A DNA stretch of 41,529 bases from Flammeovirgaceae bacterium (GTDB taxonomy: Bacteria; Bacteroidota; Bacteroidia; Cytophagales; Cyclobacteriaceae): assembly GCA_024638265.1 (NCBI GenBank), contig JAHEKQ010000023.1, positions 1 to 41,529 on the forward strand, written 5' to 3'. The notes beneath the pieces are model-generated. The model did not search any database. It was not told the DNA's origin and was given only the letters and a program-made list of their open reading frames with translations. Below are positions 33,203 to 41,529 of the stretch, piece after piece. Positions within the stretch are counted from its first letter, which is position 1. Every line of letters begins with the position of its first letter. The position numbers were made by a program, and so were the translations under genes.

Positions 33203-34593
33203 GCCAGGACCTCCTTCCGGATCTCCTCAACATCCTTCACGGACTTTGCAACAGGTTCCCCGAGTAGTTCAGCCCCGTTCGCCGTGATGAGGTAATCCTC
33301 TTCAATCCTGATCCCCCCGAAGTCGTACCACGATTCAAGGGCATCAAAATTAATCAGTTGGGTATGTTTATTATCAACCTTCCATTGCCTGATCAGTTCG
33401 GGGATAAAGTAAATACCGGGCTCAACGGTAAGGGCAAATCCCTCCTCCAGGGGCCTTCCGAGCCTGAGGGATTTAAGCCCAAATTGAGGGCTGCGCAGGA
33501 AGTCATTGGTATATCCTACCACATCTTCACCCAGGTTTTCCATATCGTGTACATCCAGGCCAATCATATGTCCCAGGCCGTGGGGCATGAACAAAGCATG
33601 GGCCCCTTCCTGGACGATATCGTCAGGATCGCCATTGAGAAGTCCGAGATTTTTTAATCCTTCTGCGATGATCCGCCCTGCGGTCAAGTGAACATCCCTG
33701 TAGGGCACCCCGGGTTTGAGCATATCGATGGAGTTATTTTCCGCTGCCAGTACGATTTCATAGATATCCTTTTGCCGGGAAGAAAATGAGCTGCTTACCG
33801 GAAAGGTGCGGGTCATATCTCCCGCATAACCCATATCAGTTTCAGCCCCACAGTCTACCAGTAATAAATCGCCCTCCGACAAGGTGTTGCCGTGGTAGTG
33901 ATTATGGAGAATCTGGCCATTCTTTGTGAGGATTATGGGAAATGATAAATCGCCCCCGCCGCTAACCGCTATGCCGTTAATAAATCCTGCCACTTCGGCT
34001 TCCTTCATCCCGGGTCTGGCATACTGCATAGCTGACAAATGCATCTGGCCGGTGATATTGGCCGCCCGATGCATTTCAGCAATTTCCTCCTCGCTCTTGT
34101 GGTTGCGCTGCTCTGCAACTGCACTGATCAGCTCGCTGGATACTTTGTTTTCCAGGTCTTCCCAACCCATTTGAAGGAGCTTTTTATACCTGTTCCTGTG
34201 CCCGCGCCTATAGGGAGGTAAAATATGAAGTTCCCTTGAATTGAGTCTTTTTTGAAGGAATTCACTGCATTCCGAAGGGGACATAACCCCATTGATGGAC
34301 GTGCTGTCCGCCATCTCCTTCATATTTGGCTGATTTCCCATCCAGATGATGGTATCTATATCGATATCATCGCCTACCAGCCATTCTTCCCCGGAATCCA
34401 CGTCAAAACAGGCCATCATTCCAGGTTTATTGATCCCTACATAATAAAGGAACGTGCTATCCTGCCTGAATCTATACCAGTTGTCAGGAAAGTTTATGCT
34501 TGATTCATCGTTGCCGATGAGCAGGATAATTCCCGATCCCATCCGGTTGAGCAACTCCTTACGTCTGGACTTGTAAATCTCTTTTTTGAACAT
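33199..34593 (-). CDS. pepP: Xaa-Pro aminopeptidase (aminopeptidase P, M24B)
   Basis: 464 residues from the ATG at 34593. The open frame extends 48 codons further into pgk, but that part is not family-like and the ATG sits 10 bp after the pgk stop, so the short form is chosen. N-terminal creatinase-type domain at ~1-160, then the pita-bread catalytic fold with all five metal ligands: D247, D259 (GYAGDMTRT), H342 (HGLGHMIGLDVHD), E391 (TVEPGIYF) and E431 (GGIRIEED). Known: a dimanganese peptidase removing residues N-terminal to proline. Cytosolic, no signal peptide. Confidence 0.93.
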   Translation of the reverse strand: MFKKEIYKSRRKELLNRMGSGIILLIGNDESSINFPDNWYRFRQDSTFLYYVGINKPGMMACFDVDSGEEWLVGDDIDIDTIIWMGNQPNMKEMADSTSINGVMSPSECSEFLQKRLNSRELHILPPYRRGHRNRYKKLLQMGWEDLENKVSSELISAVAEQRNHKSEEEIAEMHRAANITGQMHLSAMQYARPGMKEAEVAGFINGIAVSGGGDLSFPIILTKNGQILHNHYHGNTLSEGDLLLVDCGAETDMGYAGDMTRTFPVSSSFSSRQKDIYEIVLAAENNSIDMLKPGVPYRDVHLTAGRIIAEGLKNLGLLNGDPDDIVQEGAHALFMPHGLGHMIGLDVHDMENLGEDVVGYTNDFLRSPQFGLKSLRLGRPLEEGFALTVEPGIYFIPELIRQWKVDNKHTQLINFDALESWYDFGGIRIEEDYLITANGAELLGEPVAKSVKDVEEIRKEVLA

Positions 34594-34603
34594 AATTCCA
34601 ATT

Positions 34604-35791
34604 TTATTCTTCCAATGCTTTAACGCCGGGTAATTCCTTGCCCTCCATATACTCGAGTAATGCCCCGCCCCCGGTGGAGACATATGATACCTTGTCGCCA
34701 AAGCCCAGGTTGTTGATCGCCGAAGCTGAGTCCCCACCCCCGATCAGGGAGAATCCACCGGCTTGCGTGGCCTCCACAACAGCCTCAGCTATCGCTACGG
34801 TACCTTTCGCAAAGTTGGGGAATTCAAAAACCCCCATCGGGCCATTCCATAAAACTGTTTTTGATTCCCTCACCGCATTACCAAATATTTCACAGGTATC
34901 CGGCCCGATATCCAGTCCCTGCCATCCGGCGTGAATTTCACCGGTCTTAACCACCCGGGTAGATGCGTTATTATCGAATGAGTCAGCCTGGACAGTGTCC
35001 ACAGGGAGCAATAGGCGCACTCCTTTCTCTTTGGCATATTCCATTATATCGAGTGCCGTATCCAGTTTGTCGGCTTCCAGAAGGGAATTTCCAATCTCGC
35101 CTCCGCTTGCCTTGGAAAAGGTGTAGGACATCCCGCCACCGATGATGAGCGTATCCACCACATCCAGCAATCGTTTTACGATAAGTATCTTATCCCCAAT
35201 CTTAGCCCCACCCATGATGGCGGTAAATGGACGGTCGGCACTGCTGAGAATCTTTTCTGCATTTTCCAATTCGGCCTTCATCACATAGCCACAGACTTTT
35301 GTGTCGAAGAATTGCGCCACTATGGAAGTCGAAGCATGAGCTCGATGTGCCGTACCAAAGGCGTCATTGACATAAATATCTCCAAGGACAGAGAGTTTTC
35401 GAGCAAATTCCAGGTCTCCCTTGGTCTCTTCGGGATGAAATCTCAGATTTTCGAGCAAAAGTATTTCTCCCCCTCTTAATTCAGATGCCAGATTTTCCGG
35501 CTCCTCACCGATACAATCCCCTGCAAATTTTACCTCAACACCGAAACGGCTCGTCAATTCCGCTCGGAGGTGGCGAAGTGAAAATTTATCTTCAGGGCCG
35601 GTTTTAGGTCTTCCAAGATGTGACATCAGGATAGCTGACCCCCCATCATCGAGGATCTTCCTGATTGTGGGCTCTGCAGCCTTGATCCTGGTCAGGTCGG
35701 TGATTTTATGATTTTCGTCGAGTGGCACATTAAAATCCACCCGTATAAGGGCCTTTCTTCCTTGAAATGATATATCATCTACAGTTCTCAT
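34604..35791 (-). CDS. pgk: Phosphoglycerate kinase
   Basis: 395 residues, the normal bacterial length, starting at ATG (MRTVDDISFQGRKALIRVDFN). A TTG 12 bases upstream would overlap sua5 but is unnecessary. Visible motifs: RVDFNVPLD and SHLGRPK in the 3-phosphoglycerate domain, GGAKIGDK and the GGGDSASA nucleotide loop. Known: interconverts 1,3-bisphosphoglycerate and 3-phosphoglycerate with ADP/ATP in glycolysis. It begins 8 bp after the Sua5 stop and is followed after 10 bp by pepP. No gapdh is adjacent. Confidence 0.98.
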   Translation of the reverse strand: MRTVDDISFQGRKALIRVDFNVPLDENHKITDLTRIKAAEPTIRKILDDGGSAILMSHLGRPKTGPEDKFSLRHLRAELTSRFGVEVKFAGDCIGEEPENLASELRGGEILLLENLRFHPEETKGDLEFARKLSVLGDIYVNDAFGTAHRAHASTSIVAQFFDTKVCGYVMKAELENAEKILSSADRPFTAIMGGAKIGDKILIVKRLLDVVDTLIIGGGMSYTFSKASGGEIGNSLLEADKLDTALDIMEYAKEKGVRLLLPVDTVQADSFDNNASTRVVKTGEIHAGWQGLDIGPDTCEIFGNAVRESKTVLWNGPMGVFEFPNFAKGTVAIAEAVVEATQAGGFSLIGGGDSASAINNLGFGDKVSYVSTGGGALLEYMEGKELPGVKALEE

Positions 35792-35799
35792 AGTCTGAA

Positions 35800-36777
35800 T
35801 CAATTATTTTGTGTGTTTTCCGCTGAAGCACGCCGCAGACGGTCGTTAATGGCCATGCCCAGTCCCTCTTCCGGAACGAGCTCAATATATACCTCTTTTA
35901 GATTTAATTTGTCTAATTCGCGAAGCATGAAAAAGAGATTCTTAGCTGCTTCATTTATATCCCCCTCCCCGGACAGCAACCATTGGCGGTCTTCGGGAAA
36001 ATCAATCAATTTCTCACAAAAGCGAAGTACCCCTATGCCCGGTAATGGGTCGGGGGGATCACCAATGATTAATCTTACACCCGGTGCATAGTGGCTGGTA
36101 AGCATACCGGGAGCCACAGGATTGGAACTTGAATGGGTTTGTTTTTCAACCGGTCCAATCACTTCTTCGATTTGTTCTATCGTAATTCCGCCAAGGCGGT
36201 ATATTGTAGGTATTTCCTCTTTCCAACCTAGAATTGTAGACTCAAGCCCGACGCTGCTGTCACCACCGTCAAGGACATAATCTACTTTTCCTGACAGCTG
36301 TTCAATTACATGTTCAGGTCGTGTAGGACTCACTTTGCCAAAGAGGTTGGCGCTCGGTGCCGCGAGGGGAAAGTTTAATATCTTCAAAAGATCCTGTGTG
36401 ATCTTATGTGCGGGCATTCTAAGGGCCACCGTGCTTAAACCCGAGGTGACAATGTCAGGGACTTTTTCGGTCTTGGGTAGTACGAGTGTCAAGGGGCCCG
36501 GCCAGAATTCCTTCATGAGCAAGGGTGCTGTCAATGGGATATCCCTGGCATAATCAGTAATACTGAAGGTATCAGCAATATGGATAATCAGGGGATCGAA
36601 GGTAGGCCGTCTTTTGGCCTCAAAAATCCTGGCCACCGCCTCCGGATCTAATGCATTGGCGGCCAATCCGTATACCGTTTCCGTGGGAATTGAAACTAAT
36701 CCTCCATTCCGTAGGATTGCCGCTGCTTTCTCTATGTCCTTCCCAACAGTTGTCAACCGGGTCTCAGTCGATAACAA
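35800..36777 (-). CDS. sua5: Threonylcarbamoyl-AMP synthase (Sua5 type)
   Basis: 325 residues with a YrdC/TsaC domain at ~10-200 and a C-terminal Sua5 domain at ~215-325. Motifs: SIPTETVYGLAANA, FEAKRRPTFDPLIIH, APSANLFGKVSPT and LESTILGW. Known: makes threonylcarbamoyl-AMP from threonine, bicarbonate and ATP for the t6A37 modification of tRNAs that read ANN codons. There is no ATG; the TTG at 36777 overlaps the preceding gene by 14 bp, and a second TTG at 36756 would give a 318-residue protein starting close to the usual family position. Either start is possible. Confidence 0.95.
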   Translation of the reverse strand: MLSTETRLTTVGKDIEKAAAILRNGGLVSIPTETVYGLAANALDPEAVARIFEAKRRPTFDPLIIHIADTFSITDYARDIPLTAPLLMKEFWPGPLTLVLPKTEKVPDIVTSGLSTVALRMPAHKITQDLLKILNFPLAAPSANLFGKVSPTRPEHVIEQLSGKVDYVLDGGDSSVGLESTILGWKEEIPTIYRLGGITIEQIEEVIGPVEKQTHSSSNPVAPGMLTSHYAPGVRLIIGDPPDPLPGIGVLRFCEKLIDFPEDRQWLLSGEGDINEAAKNLFFMLRELDKLNLKEVYIELVPEEGLGMAINDRLRRASAENTQNN

Positions 36778-37126
36778 TATTGATTTTGTTGACTTTTTTC
36801 TCCATCAAGGGGTCGGTTTTAATTCCGCCACCCCAGTTATTTTTGTCTCCCTTCTCAGCGAGTACCCAATATTCCCTGGCTTCAATTTCCTTGAAAATTA
36901 TTATCCCTTTCTTGTTTGTGAGTTTGGTTTCTGGAAGGATAGGATTCTTCTCTGCCTTGAAATCTTTTTCACTGGTGAAGAGTTTTACCGTTGCTCCCTC
37001 CTGAATATTACCGAGGTCATCGATAACGGTGATTCTCAATTGGGTTTTGAATATCTGTGCCTGTGAGGTAATGTGTGCTGCCGCCACCATTACCAATATC
37101 AGCGTGGAAAATATTATTTTTTTCAT
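36764..37126 (-). CDS. Small exported protein with regulatory-like beta domain
   Basis: 120 residues from ATG at 37126 (a TTG two codons upstream is not needed). Signal peptide MKKIIFSTLILVMVAAAHITSQA, then a single beta-sandwich module of carboxypeptidase-regulatory or transthyretin type (LRITVIDDLGNIQEGATVKLF, TNKKGIIIFKEIEAREYWV). Such stand-alone modules are frequent Bacteroidota periplasmic proteins of unknown role. It starts 17 bp after the giant type B protein's stop, and its end overlaps the sua5 start region. Confidence 0.8.
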   Translation of the reverse strand: MKKIIFSTLILVMVAAAHITSQAQIFKTQLRITVIDDLGNIQEGATVKLFTSEKDFKAEKNPILPETKLTNKKGIIIFKEIEAREYWVLAEKGDKNNWGGGIKTDPLMEKKVNKINIVID

Positions 37127-37143
37127 ACCCAAATTTAAGGGTA

Positions 37144-40100
37144 TTATCTCAGCAATACCACTCCCCCTCTTTTTTCCTGAACCCCCCGTTCAGGCTGATA
37201 TATGCTCACAAATCTTATGATATATACATAGGTACCGCTTGGTAATGGCTCTGATGCATCGTTATTATAGCCACCATTCCATTTGAATTCCCTGTCGTTG
37301 GATTGGTATACTAATTCCCCCCAACGATTGTACAGCTTGATCTCAAAGTCATCAGATACAAAGGTGGAAAAGATGAAGAATTCTTCATTTTGACTATTAC
37401 CATTCGGGCTGAAGGCATTTGGGGCGTTTATAATCGGATCACATTCTGTAACCACTAAGGTAGTGTCGGAGGCCGGACAGCCAAACGGGTTAATAAGATC
37501 CACAGTGTATAACCCTGATTCTATAGCCGTGTAAATCGGATCCGTACTTATGTCCACACCATCCTTTTTCCAAATGAAGTCTACAAACAAATCTCCAACA
37601 TCAAGATCGACCTGGCGGGTATCGGGGTCGGGATTATCGGGATCATCACAAATTGCCAACCTGTTAGGCAGGAGTGGTTCGGTAAATGGCGCCAGGATGA
37701 TGCTGATCTGTTCAGTGTCCGTACATCCGTTGTTTTCTACTTCCACTTCAAACAAGCCGCCATCAATACTGCTGAATGTATTCGAGGTCGAATCTGTAAC
37801 AATTACTCCATCTTTACTCCATTGAAAATTCACTCCCGGAGATGCAGTAGCAGTAATCTGGAAGGGATTGCCGTCATCACAAGCGAGGGTGGATGAAAGG
37901 GTTACCGATACCGGGTCTGTTACGACCACATTTATTGGCGGACTTACCTTTTCACAACCGGTATTCTGATTTCTTACTCTCACAGAATAATTGCCCGATT
38001 CAGCCGGACCTATAACAAGGGATTGACCTCCTGAGGCAGGACCGGTCCACAGGTAGCTGTAATTTCCCGAAGATGGATCAACGCTTAGTGTAACGGAACC
38101 CGAACATGGATCCCCGATCACATTGATTACCGGATCAAAGGGTTCCACGATAACCGAAATTACTTCTGAAGTAGGACAAACGGCAGCCGCGAGATCAGTA
38201 ACTGTTACTGTATAATCACCGGTTTCCGGCGGATTGATTACGGCACCCGTATCAGTGAATCCATTGGGGCCGACCCAGTCATACTGGGGGGTAGTGGCAT
38301 TGGAGTTGGCGGTGATCGTTACAGGATCTGCACATTCATCAGACGTCACAGTAAGGGTGGCTACGGCAGATTCTGTTATTACAAACGGTCCCACCAATTC
38401 GGTACAGGTTGTGGCTATATCCTCAACCAGCAAGGTATAATTACCCGGGATTACCGCCACCGTGTTGAACGGTTCTACCGCAGCACTGCCATTGGTGATC
38501 GCTGTGTTATCCAGGTTAGTAAGGGTGTAATTAAATCCGAGAGTACCGTTATAGGTTCCATTGTTAATATCCACCGTCACTTCCACCAATCCACAACCCG
38601 GGTTGGATACGGGGTTGGGGATCACCATAGTAGATCCTACATCGTTAATGGTTACTGACTGGGTCACCTGGCAGCCACTCACTTCATCGAGCACCGTTAC
38701 AAAATAGGTCCCTATCGGTAAATTGATCTCATTAATTAGATTAGTAGGCCCCTGCTGGTTAATATCATTCCTGAAATCGGGTCCGTTAATAAAATAGCTG
38801 TAACTGCCGGTGGTGGTAATATCAATATTGATCGAGCCACTATTGGCGTTACATCCCGGTGAGTCAGTCACTGTAGCAGTAAAGACCGGAGATTCAATAA
38901 CAGTAAATATCTTATTCTCCACCAATGTACATCCGGTCAGCGGATCAATAACCGTCACCTCATAATCATAAACTCCGGGAACAGTCGTATTGACCGGCTG
39001 AAACTGTGAGTTCCCTGAGCCGGCACCATTTATCGTCCATGTATAATTTGCTCCTGGATTTGAGGCATCCAGCGGAAGAACGGTTTGATCCTGGCAGACG
39101 GTCAGGTCAGCGCCCAGGTCGAGTGTTGGTCGGTTATCCGCAACGAGTACTTGTGCTGTCGATGTACACCCGGCTGAATTTATAATGATCACATCAACGA
39201 TTGACTGCTGATTGACCTGTATCGTATTGGTGGTCTCCCCTGTAGACCATAAAAATGAATAGTCTGTAAACTGGGGATCGCCGGGATTCGCAGCGGTCAG
39301 GGTGACCGGTGCAGAACAAATATTGGCCGTCAGAGGAACCGTTGGTGGACTTGGTACATCTGATATGGTAATATCTTCAGTAAGAATGAGGTTCAGTCCA
39401 CAACGATTGGTTATCTGTACAGAAACAGTGTAATCACCCGGTGCGGCATAGGTATGCGAGGTGGAATCACCTGTTGCGCTTCCGCCATCACCGAAGAACC
39501 AGGTAAAATTGTCAATTATATCTGTTCCGGTTGCACGGAATTGGGTGGTTTCACCAAAGCATAATCCCACCACACTGAGCGAGGGGGTTTGCTGCGCTGT
39601 ACCTACATTTTGGACAAAACTCGGCAATCCAAGGGTACTTGAAGTTCCTCCTGCCAAAGCTTGTCCGTTAGCATTAAAGGTAGAATTTGCCGTAGTGTCT
39701 TCATTGACGAATACCGTTCCGAGGCTGTTCGCACCATCAACTGCTACATAGAGTTGACCATTAGGTCCCGCCTGTATCGCACCCAATTGCCCGGTCTCGC
39801 TGGTCTTTTGGCGGAGGTAGGGATTGCCAATGGAGTCGATAAAATATTCCACAAAATTATTTCCACCATTCAGGAGGGTGGCAAATAGCTTATTGCCGCC
39901 GGGTGAGAATTCAATCCCATATACCTGGCCATTGCTCTCCTGAAGGTCGATTTGTTTATAGTTTGTAACCGTTCCGGCAGAATCCACGAAATCAAACAGC
40001 TCGATAAAATTGGCCGTACCCGGATCAGACAAGGCAACGGCCAGTTTCCCGGTCTGGGAAAACTTCATATATCCCTGGCCGTTTTCCTCAACATTATAAG

Positions 40101-41529
40101 AGTGTACCGATCCGATATCCGATATCACCGCATTGCCAATTCCTGCCCCAGTTATGGGATAGGCCCTGAAGGTACTGTTCCCATACTCATGAGCTAAGAC
40201 CCAACTATTGCGGGAAGCAATTCTCTCCGTACTCCTGGTAAAGAGTAGATTGTCATTGGAGATGATGGCACCGTCTCCGGAATTCTGCTTCAGGTCAAAA
40301 ATCGCGTACTTCATGCGGTAGGTACCGCCTCCATAGACCTCTTCCGTAGTAAAAATGTAATAAAGTGTTTCATCACCGGGGAATGGTACAATCAAAGCAG
40401 ATTGGGTAGCACCCGGGTCCCCTCCAAGACCCGTGAATATCTGGTTGTGGTTCTTGTCATATACTGCATCACCATCGGTGTAGAAAATGATTTCACCATT
40501 CCGGTCTGATATTGCCGAGCAGCCCTCCGGGGCATTCATGGCACTATCATCGAGGGGAGTAGGAGGAGTATCATTAAAATCCAGTCCGGCATTTTGACCA
40601 AAATACCAGATGTTGGCTCGCTGATCCTGCTTATCATATTCCCTGACATTGACACCGGCGTAGGCGGAACAACCGGTAATGTCAGTTACCACCACATAGT
40701 AATACCCTGCCGAGTCAGGACTCAGTGTAGCCCCCGTTTGCCCGTTTGACCAGATCACAGAAGTAGGTGTACCCCCCTGTATATCGGCCGTTACTGAGAA
40801 AAAGGTACTCGCACCCGAACATTCGGGAAGGGCGCTATTTACAGGGAATTCACATTTACAGCCCACTGTATCCTGTACCAGGGTAACCTGCAGATCGAAT
40901 TGTGTAATTGTTACTGGTTTAGTAGTAGTGGTAGGTTTTCCGTCCAGGAAGGCCGTTAGGGACACATTGAATCCGGGTCCATTTTGGTAGGTGTGTACAG
41001 GTGAATACTGGTTTGAACCATTGCCATCTCCAAAATCCCAGAAAACACTATCGGCATCCGGCTCGATGGACGCAGCAAACAGGCTGGGAACATTTGAACA
41101 GTTTCCGGACACATCAAAATCGACTGAAAGTCCCGGGTCAAATGCCGGCAGGGTGGCCGGGAAATTCTTTGCATTATAGTCTGCTACTCCAAATACATTG
41201 GCATCATAGGTAGTCAATACTGCAGCCGAATCGGTATCGTTGATTCTCCCCATTAAATAGGGTCCCCCGCTACTTTGCTGGTAGAGGTGGTAGATACTGC
41301 TATCAGCACCCATCTTTAATCCGTAGCTCCTGAATGGGTTGGAAGGAAGTACACTGGTTAAGGTAGTAGATGCCGTATTCACATCATACTGGATAACATC
41401 GGCGGGTATACCTGCCTCCCCTATTACCGAATAATACAAATAGTCACCATTAAACGACCATTCCACATCGTAGATAGCCTCATTGGCTGTTACCATCAGC
41501 CCCGAATTGAGTACTGAAGCAAATAGACT
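37144..41529 (-). CDS. Giant T9SS type B protein with propeller and PKD modules, 3' part
   Basis: The frame is open to the right edge (codons continue upstream of the first ATG at 41496), so the start lies outside; 1461 residues are visible. In order, counted from that ATG: end of a first propeller (~1-120), PKD domain (~125-200, FWDFGDGNG), beta module (~205-290), a full second propeller (~295-635, starting NIWYFGQNAGLDFN), a second PKD domain (~640-710, WFFGDGGSA), about eight Ig/SprB-like modules (several with GCN/GCQ-type cysteines), and a CHU_C type B sorting domain in the last ~95 residues (APNAFSPNGNSQNEEF, KLYNRWGELVYQS, LPSGTYVYIIRF, GGVVLLR). Known: exported by the type IX system and surface anchored. 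Inferred: an adhesin or gliding-related filament. No PorP gene follows; the next gene is the small regulatory-like protein 17 bp downstream. Confidence 0.92.
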   Translation of the reverse strand, partial: SLFASVLNSGLMVTANEAIYDVEWSFNGDYLYYSVIGEAGIPADVIQYDVNTASTTLTSVLPSNPFRSYGLKMGADSSIYHLYQQSSGGPYLMGRINDTDSAAVLTTYDANVFGVADYNAKNFPATLPAFDPGLSVDFDVSGNCSNVPSLFAASIEPDADSVFWDFGDGNGSNQYSPVHTYQNGPGFNVSLTAFLDGKPTTTTKPVTITQFDLQVTLVQDTVGCKCEFPVNSALPECSGASTFFSVTADIQGGTPTSVIWSNGQTGATLSPDSAGYYYVVVTDITGCSAYAGVNVREYDKQDQRANIWYFGQNAGLDFNDTPPTPLDDSAMNAPEGCSAISDRNGEIIFYTDGDAVYDKNHNQIFTGLGGDPGATQSALIVPFPGDETLYYIFTTEEVYGGGTYRMKYAIFDLKQNSGDGAIISNDNLLFTRSTERIASRNSWVLAHEYGNSTFRAYPITGAGIGNAVISDIGSVHSYNVEENGQGYMKFSQTGKLAVALSDPGTANFIELFDFVDSAGTVTNYKQIDLQESNGQVYGIEFSPGGNKLFATLLNGGNNFVEYFIDSIGNPYLRQKTSETGQLGAIQAGPNGQLYVAVDGANSLGTVFVNEDTTANSTFNANGQALAGGTSSTLGLPSFVQNVGTAQQTPSLSVVGLCFGETTQFRATGTDIIDNFTWFFGDGGSATGDSTSHTYAAPGDYTVSVQITNRCGLNLILTEDITISDVPSPPTVPLTANICSAPVTLTAANPGDPQFTDYSFLWSTGETTNTIQVNQQSIVDVIIINSAGCTSTAQVLVADNRPTLDLGADLTVCQDQTVLPLDASNPGANYTWTINGAGSGNSQFQPVNTTVPGVYDYEVTVIDPLTGCTLVENKIFTVIESPVFTATVTDSPGCNANSGSINIDITTTGSYSYFINGPDFRNDINQQGPTNLINEINLPIGTYFVTVLDEVSGCQVTQSVTINDVGSTMVIPNPVSNPGCGLVEVTVDINNGTYNGTLGFNYTLTNLDNTAITNGSAAVEPFNTVAVIPGNYTLLVEDIATTCTELVGPFVITESAVATLTVTSDECADPVTITANSNATTPQYDWVGPNGFTDTGAVINPPETGDYTVTVTDLAAAVCPTSEVISVIVEPFDPVINVIGDPCSGSVTLSVDPSSGNYSYLWTGPASGGQSLVIGPAESGNYSVRVRNQNTGCEKVSPPINVVVTDPVSVTLSSTLACDDGNPFQITATASPGVNFQWSKDGVIVTDSTSNTFSSIDGGLFEVEVENNGCTDTEQISIILAPFTEPLLPNRLAICDDPDNPDPDTRQVDLDVGDLFVDFIWKKDGVDISTDPIYTAIESGLYTVDLINPFGCPASDTTLVVTECDPIINAPNAFSPNGNSQNEEFFIFSTFVSDDFEIKLYNRWGELVYQSNDREFKWNGGYNNDASEPLPSGTYVYIIRFVSIYQPERGVQEKRGGVVLLR

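Noticed and set aside
34594-34737. 48-codon N-terminal extension of aminopeptidase P
   Set aside because: It overlaps pgk out of frame and is not family-like; the ATG at 34593 gives the normal N-terminus.

Overview
The window is from a Bacteroidota chromosome, most likely Cytophagales or a relative. The evidence is type IX secretion (T9SS) sorting domains of both type A and type B, a PorP/SprF protein followed by a PorE-like OmpA protein, a TonB-plug protein with an MG2 domain, NtrC/NtrY-type regulation, almost no Shine-Dalgarno sequences, and several TTG/GTG starts. Genus cannot be set from the sequence alone. The window is nearly all coding. I saw no tRNA, rRNA, CRISPR array, transposase or prophage gene.

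Layout. (1) 1-6757, + strand: the 3' end of a large repeat-rich type B T9SS surface protein, translationally coupled to a PorP/SprF-like membrane protein and a PorE-like OmpA protein, then a separate secreted type A T9SS protein. (2) 6809-13389, - strand: a 1689-residue Ser/Thr kinase / AAA ATPase / GAF / class III adenylate cyclase signalling protein, overlapping by 4 bp a 504-residue protein with a catalase-like haem fold. (3) 13461-19070, - strand: an MG2/TonB-plug protein, a DinB-family protein and a MacB/FtsX-type permease. (4) 19132-28392, - strand: the most unusual part. An acyl carrier protein gene is followed by two diverged copies of a three-gene cassette (seven-bladed propeller lipoprotein, outer-membrane barrel A, outer-membrane barrel B), and then by a TPR-CHAT protease lipoprotein that overlaps the last barrel gene. 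(5) 28446-31161, - strand: a PAS/NtrY-like histidine kinase and an NtrC-type sigma-54 activator upstream of that block. (6) 31498-37126, - strand: mostly metabolic genes (D-2-hydroxyacid dehydrogenase, aminopeptidase P, phosphoglycerate kinase, Sua5) plus two small exported proteins. (7) 37144-41529, - strand: the 3' part of a giant type B T9SS protein with repeated propeller and PKD modules.

How the genes may work together. The first three genes fit an exported adhesin with its own outer-membrane anchor (PorP/SprF) and peptidoglycan link (PorE-like). The cyclase and catalase-like genes are probably made together, so cAMP signalling or phosphorylation may be tied to a haem enzyme. The ACP / propeller / barrel / CHAT block looks like an undescribed envelope system: two probably surface-facing propeller lipoproteins, each with a conserved CxxC, four small barrels, and a periplasm-facing caspase-like protease. 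The upstream two-component pair is a candidate regulator. That functional reading is inference; the duplication, the gene couplings and the catalytic residues are visible in the sequence.
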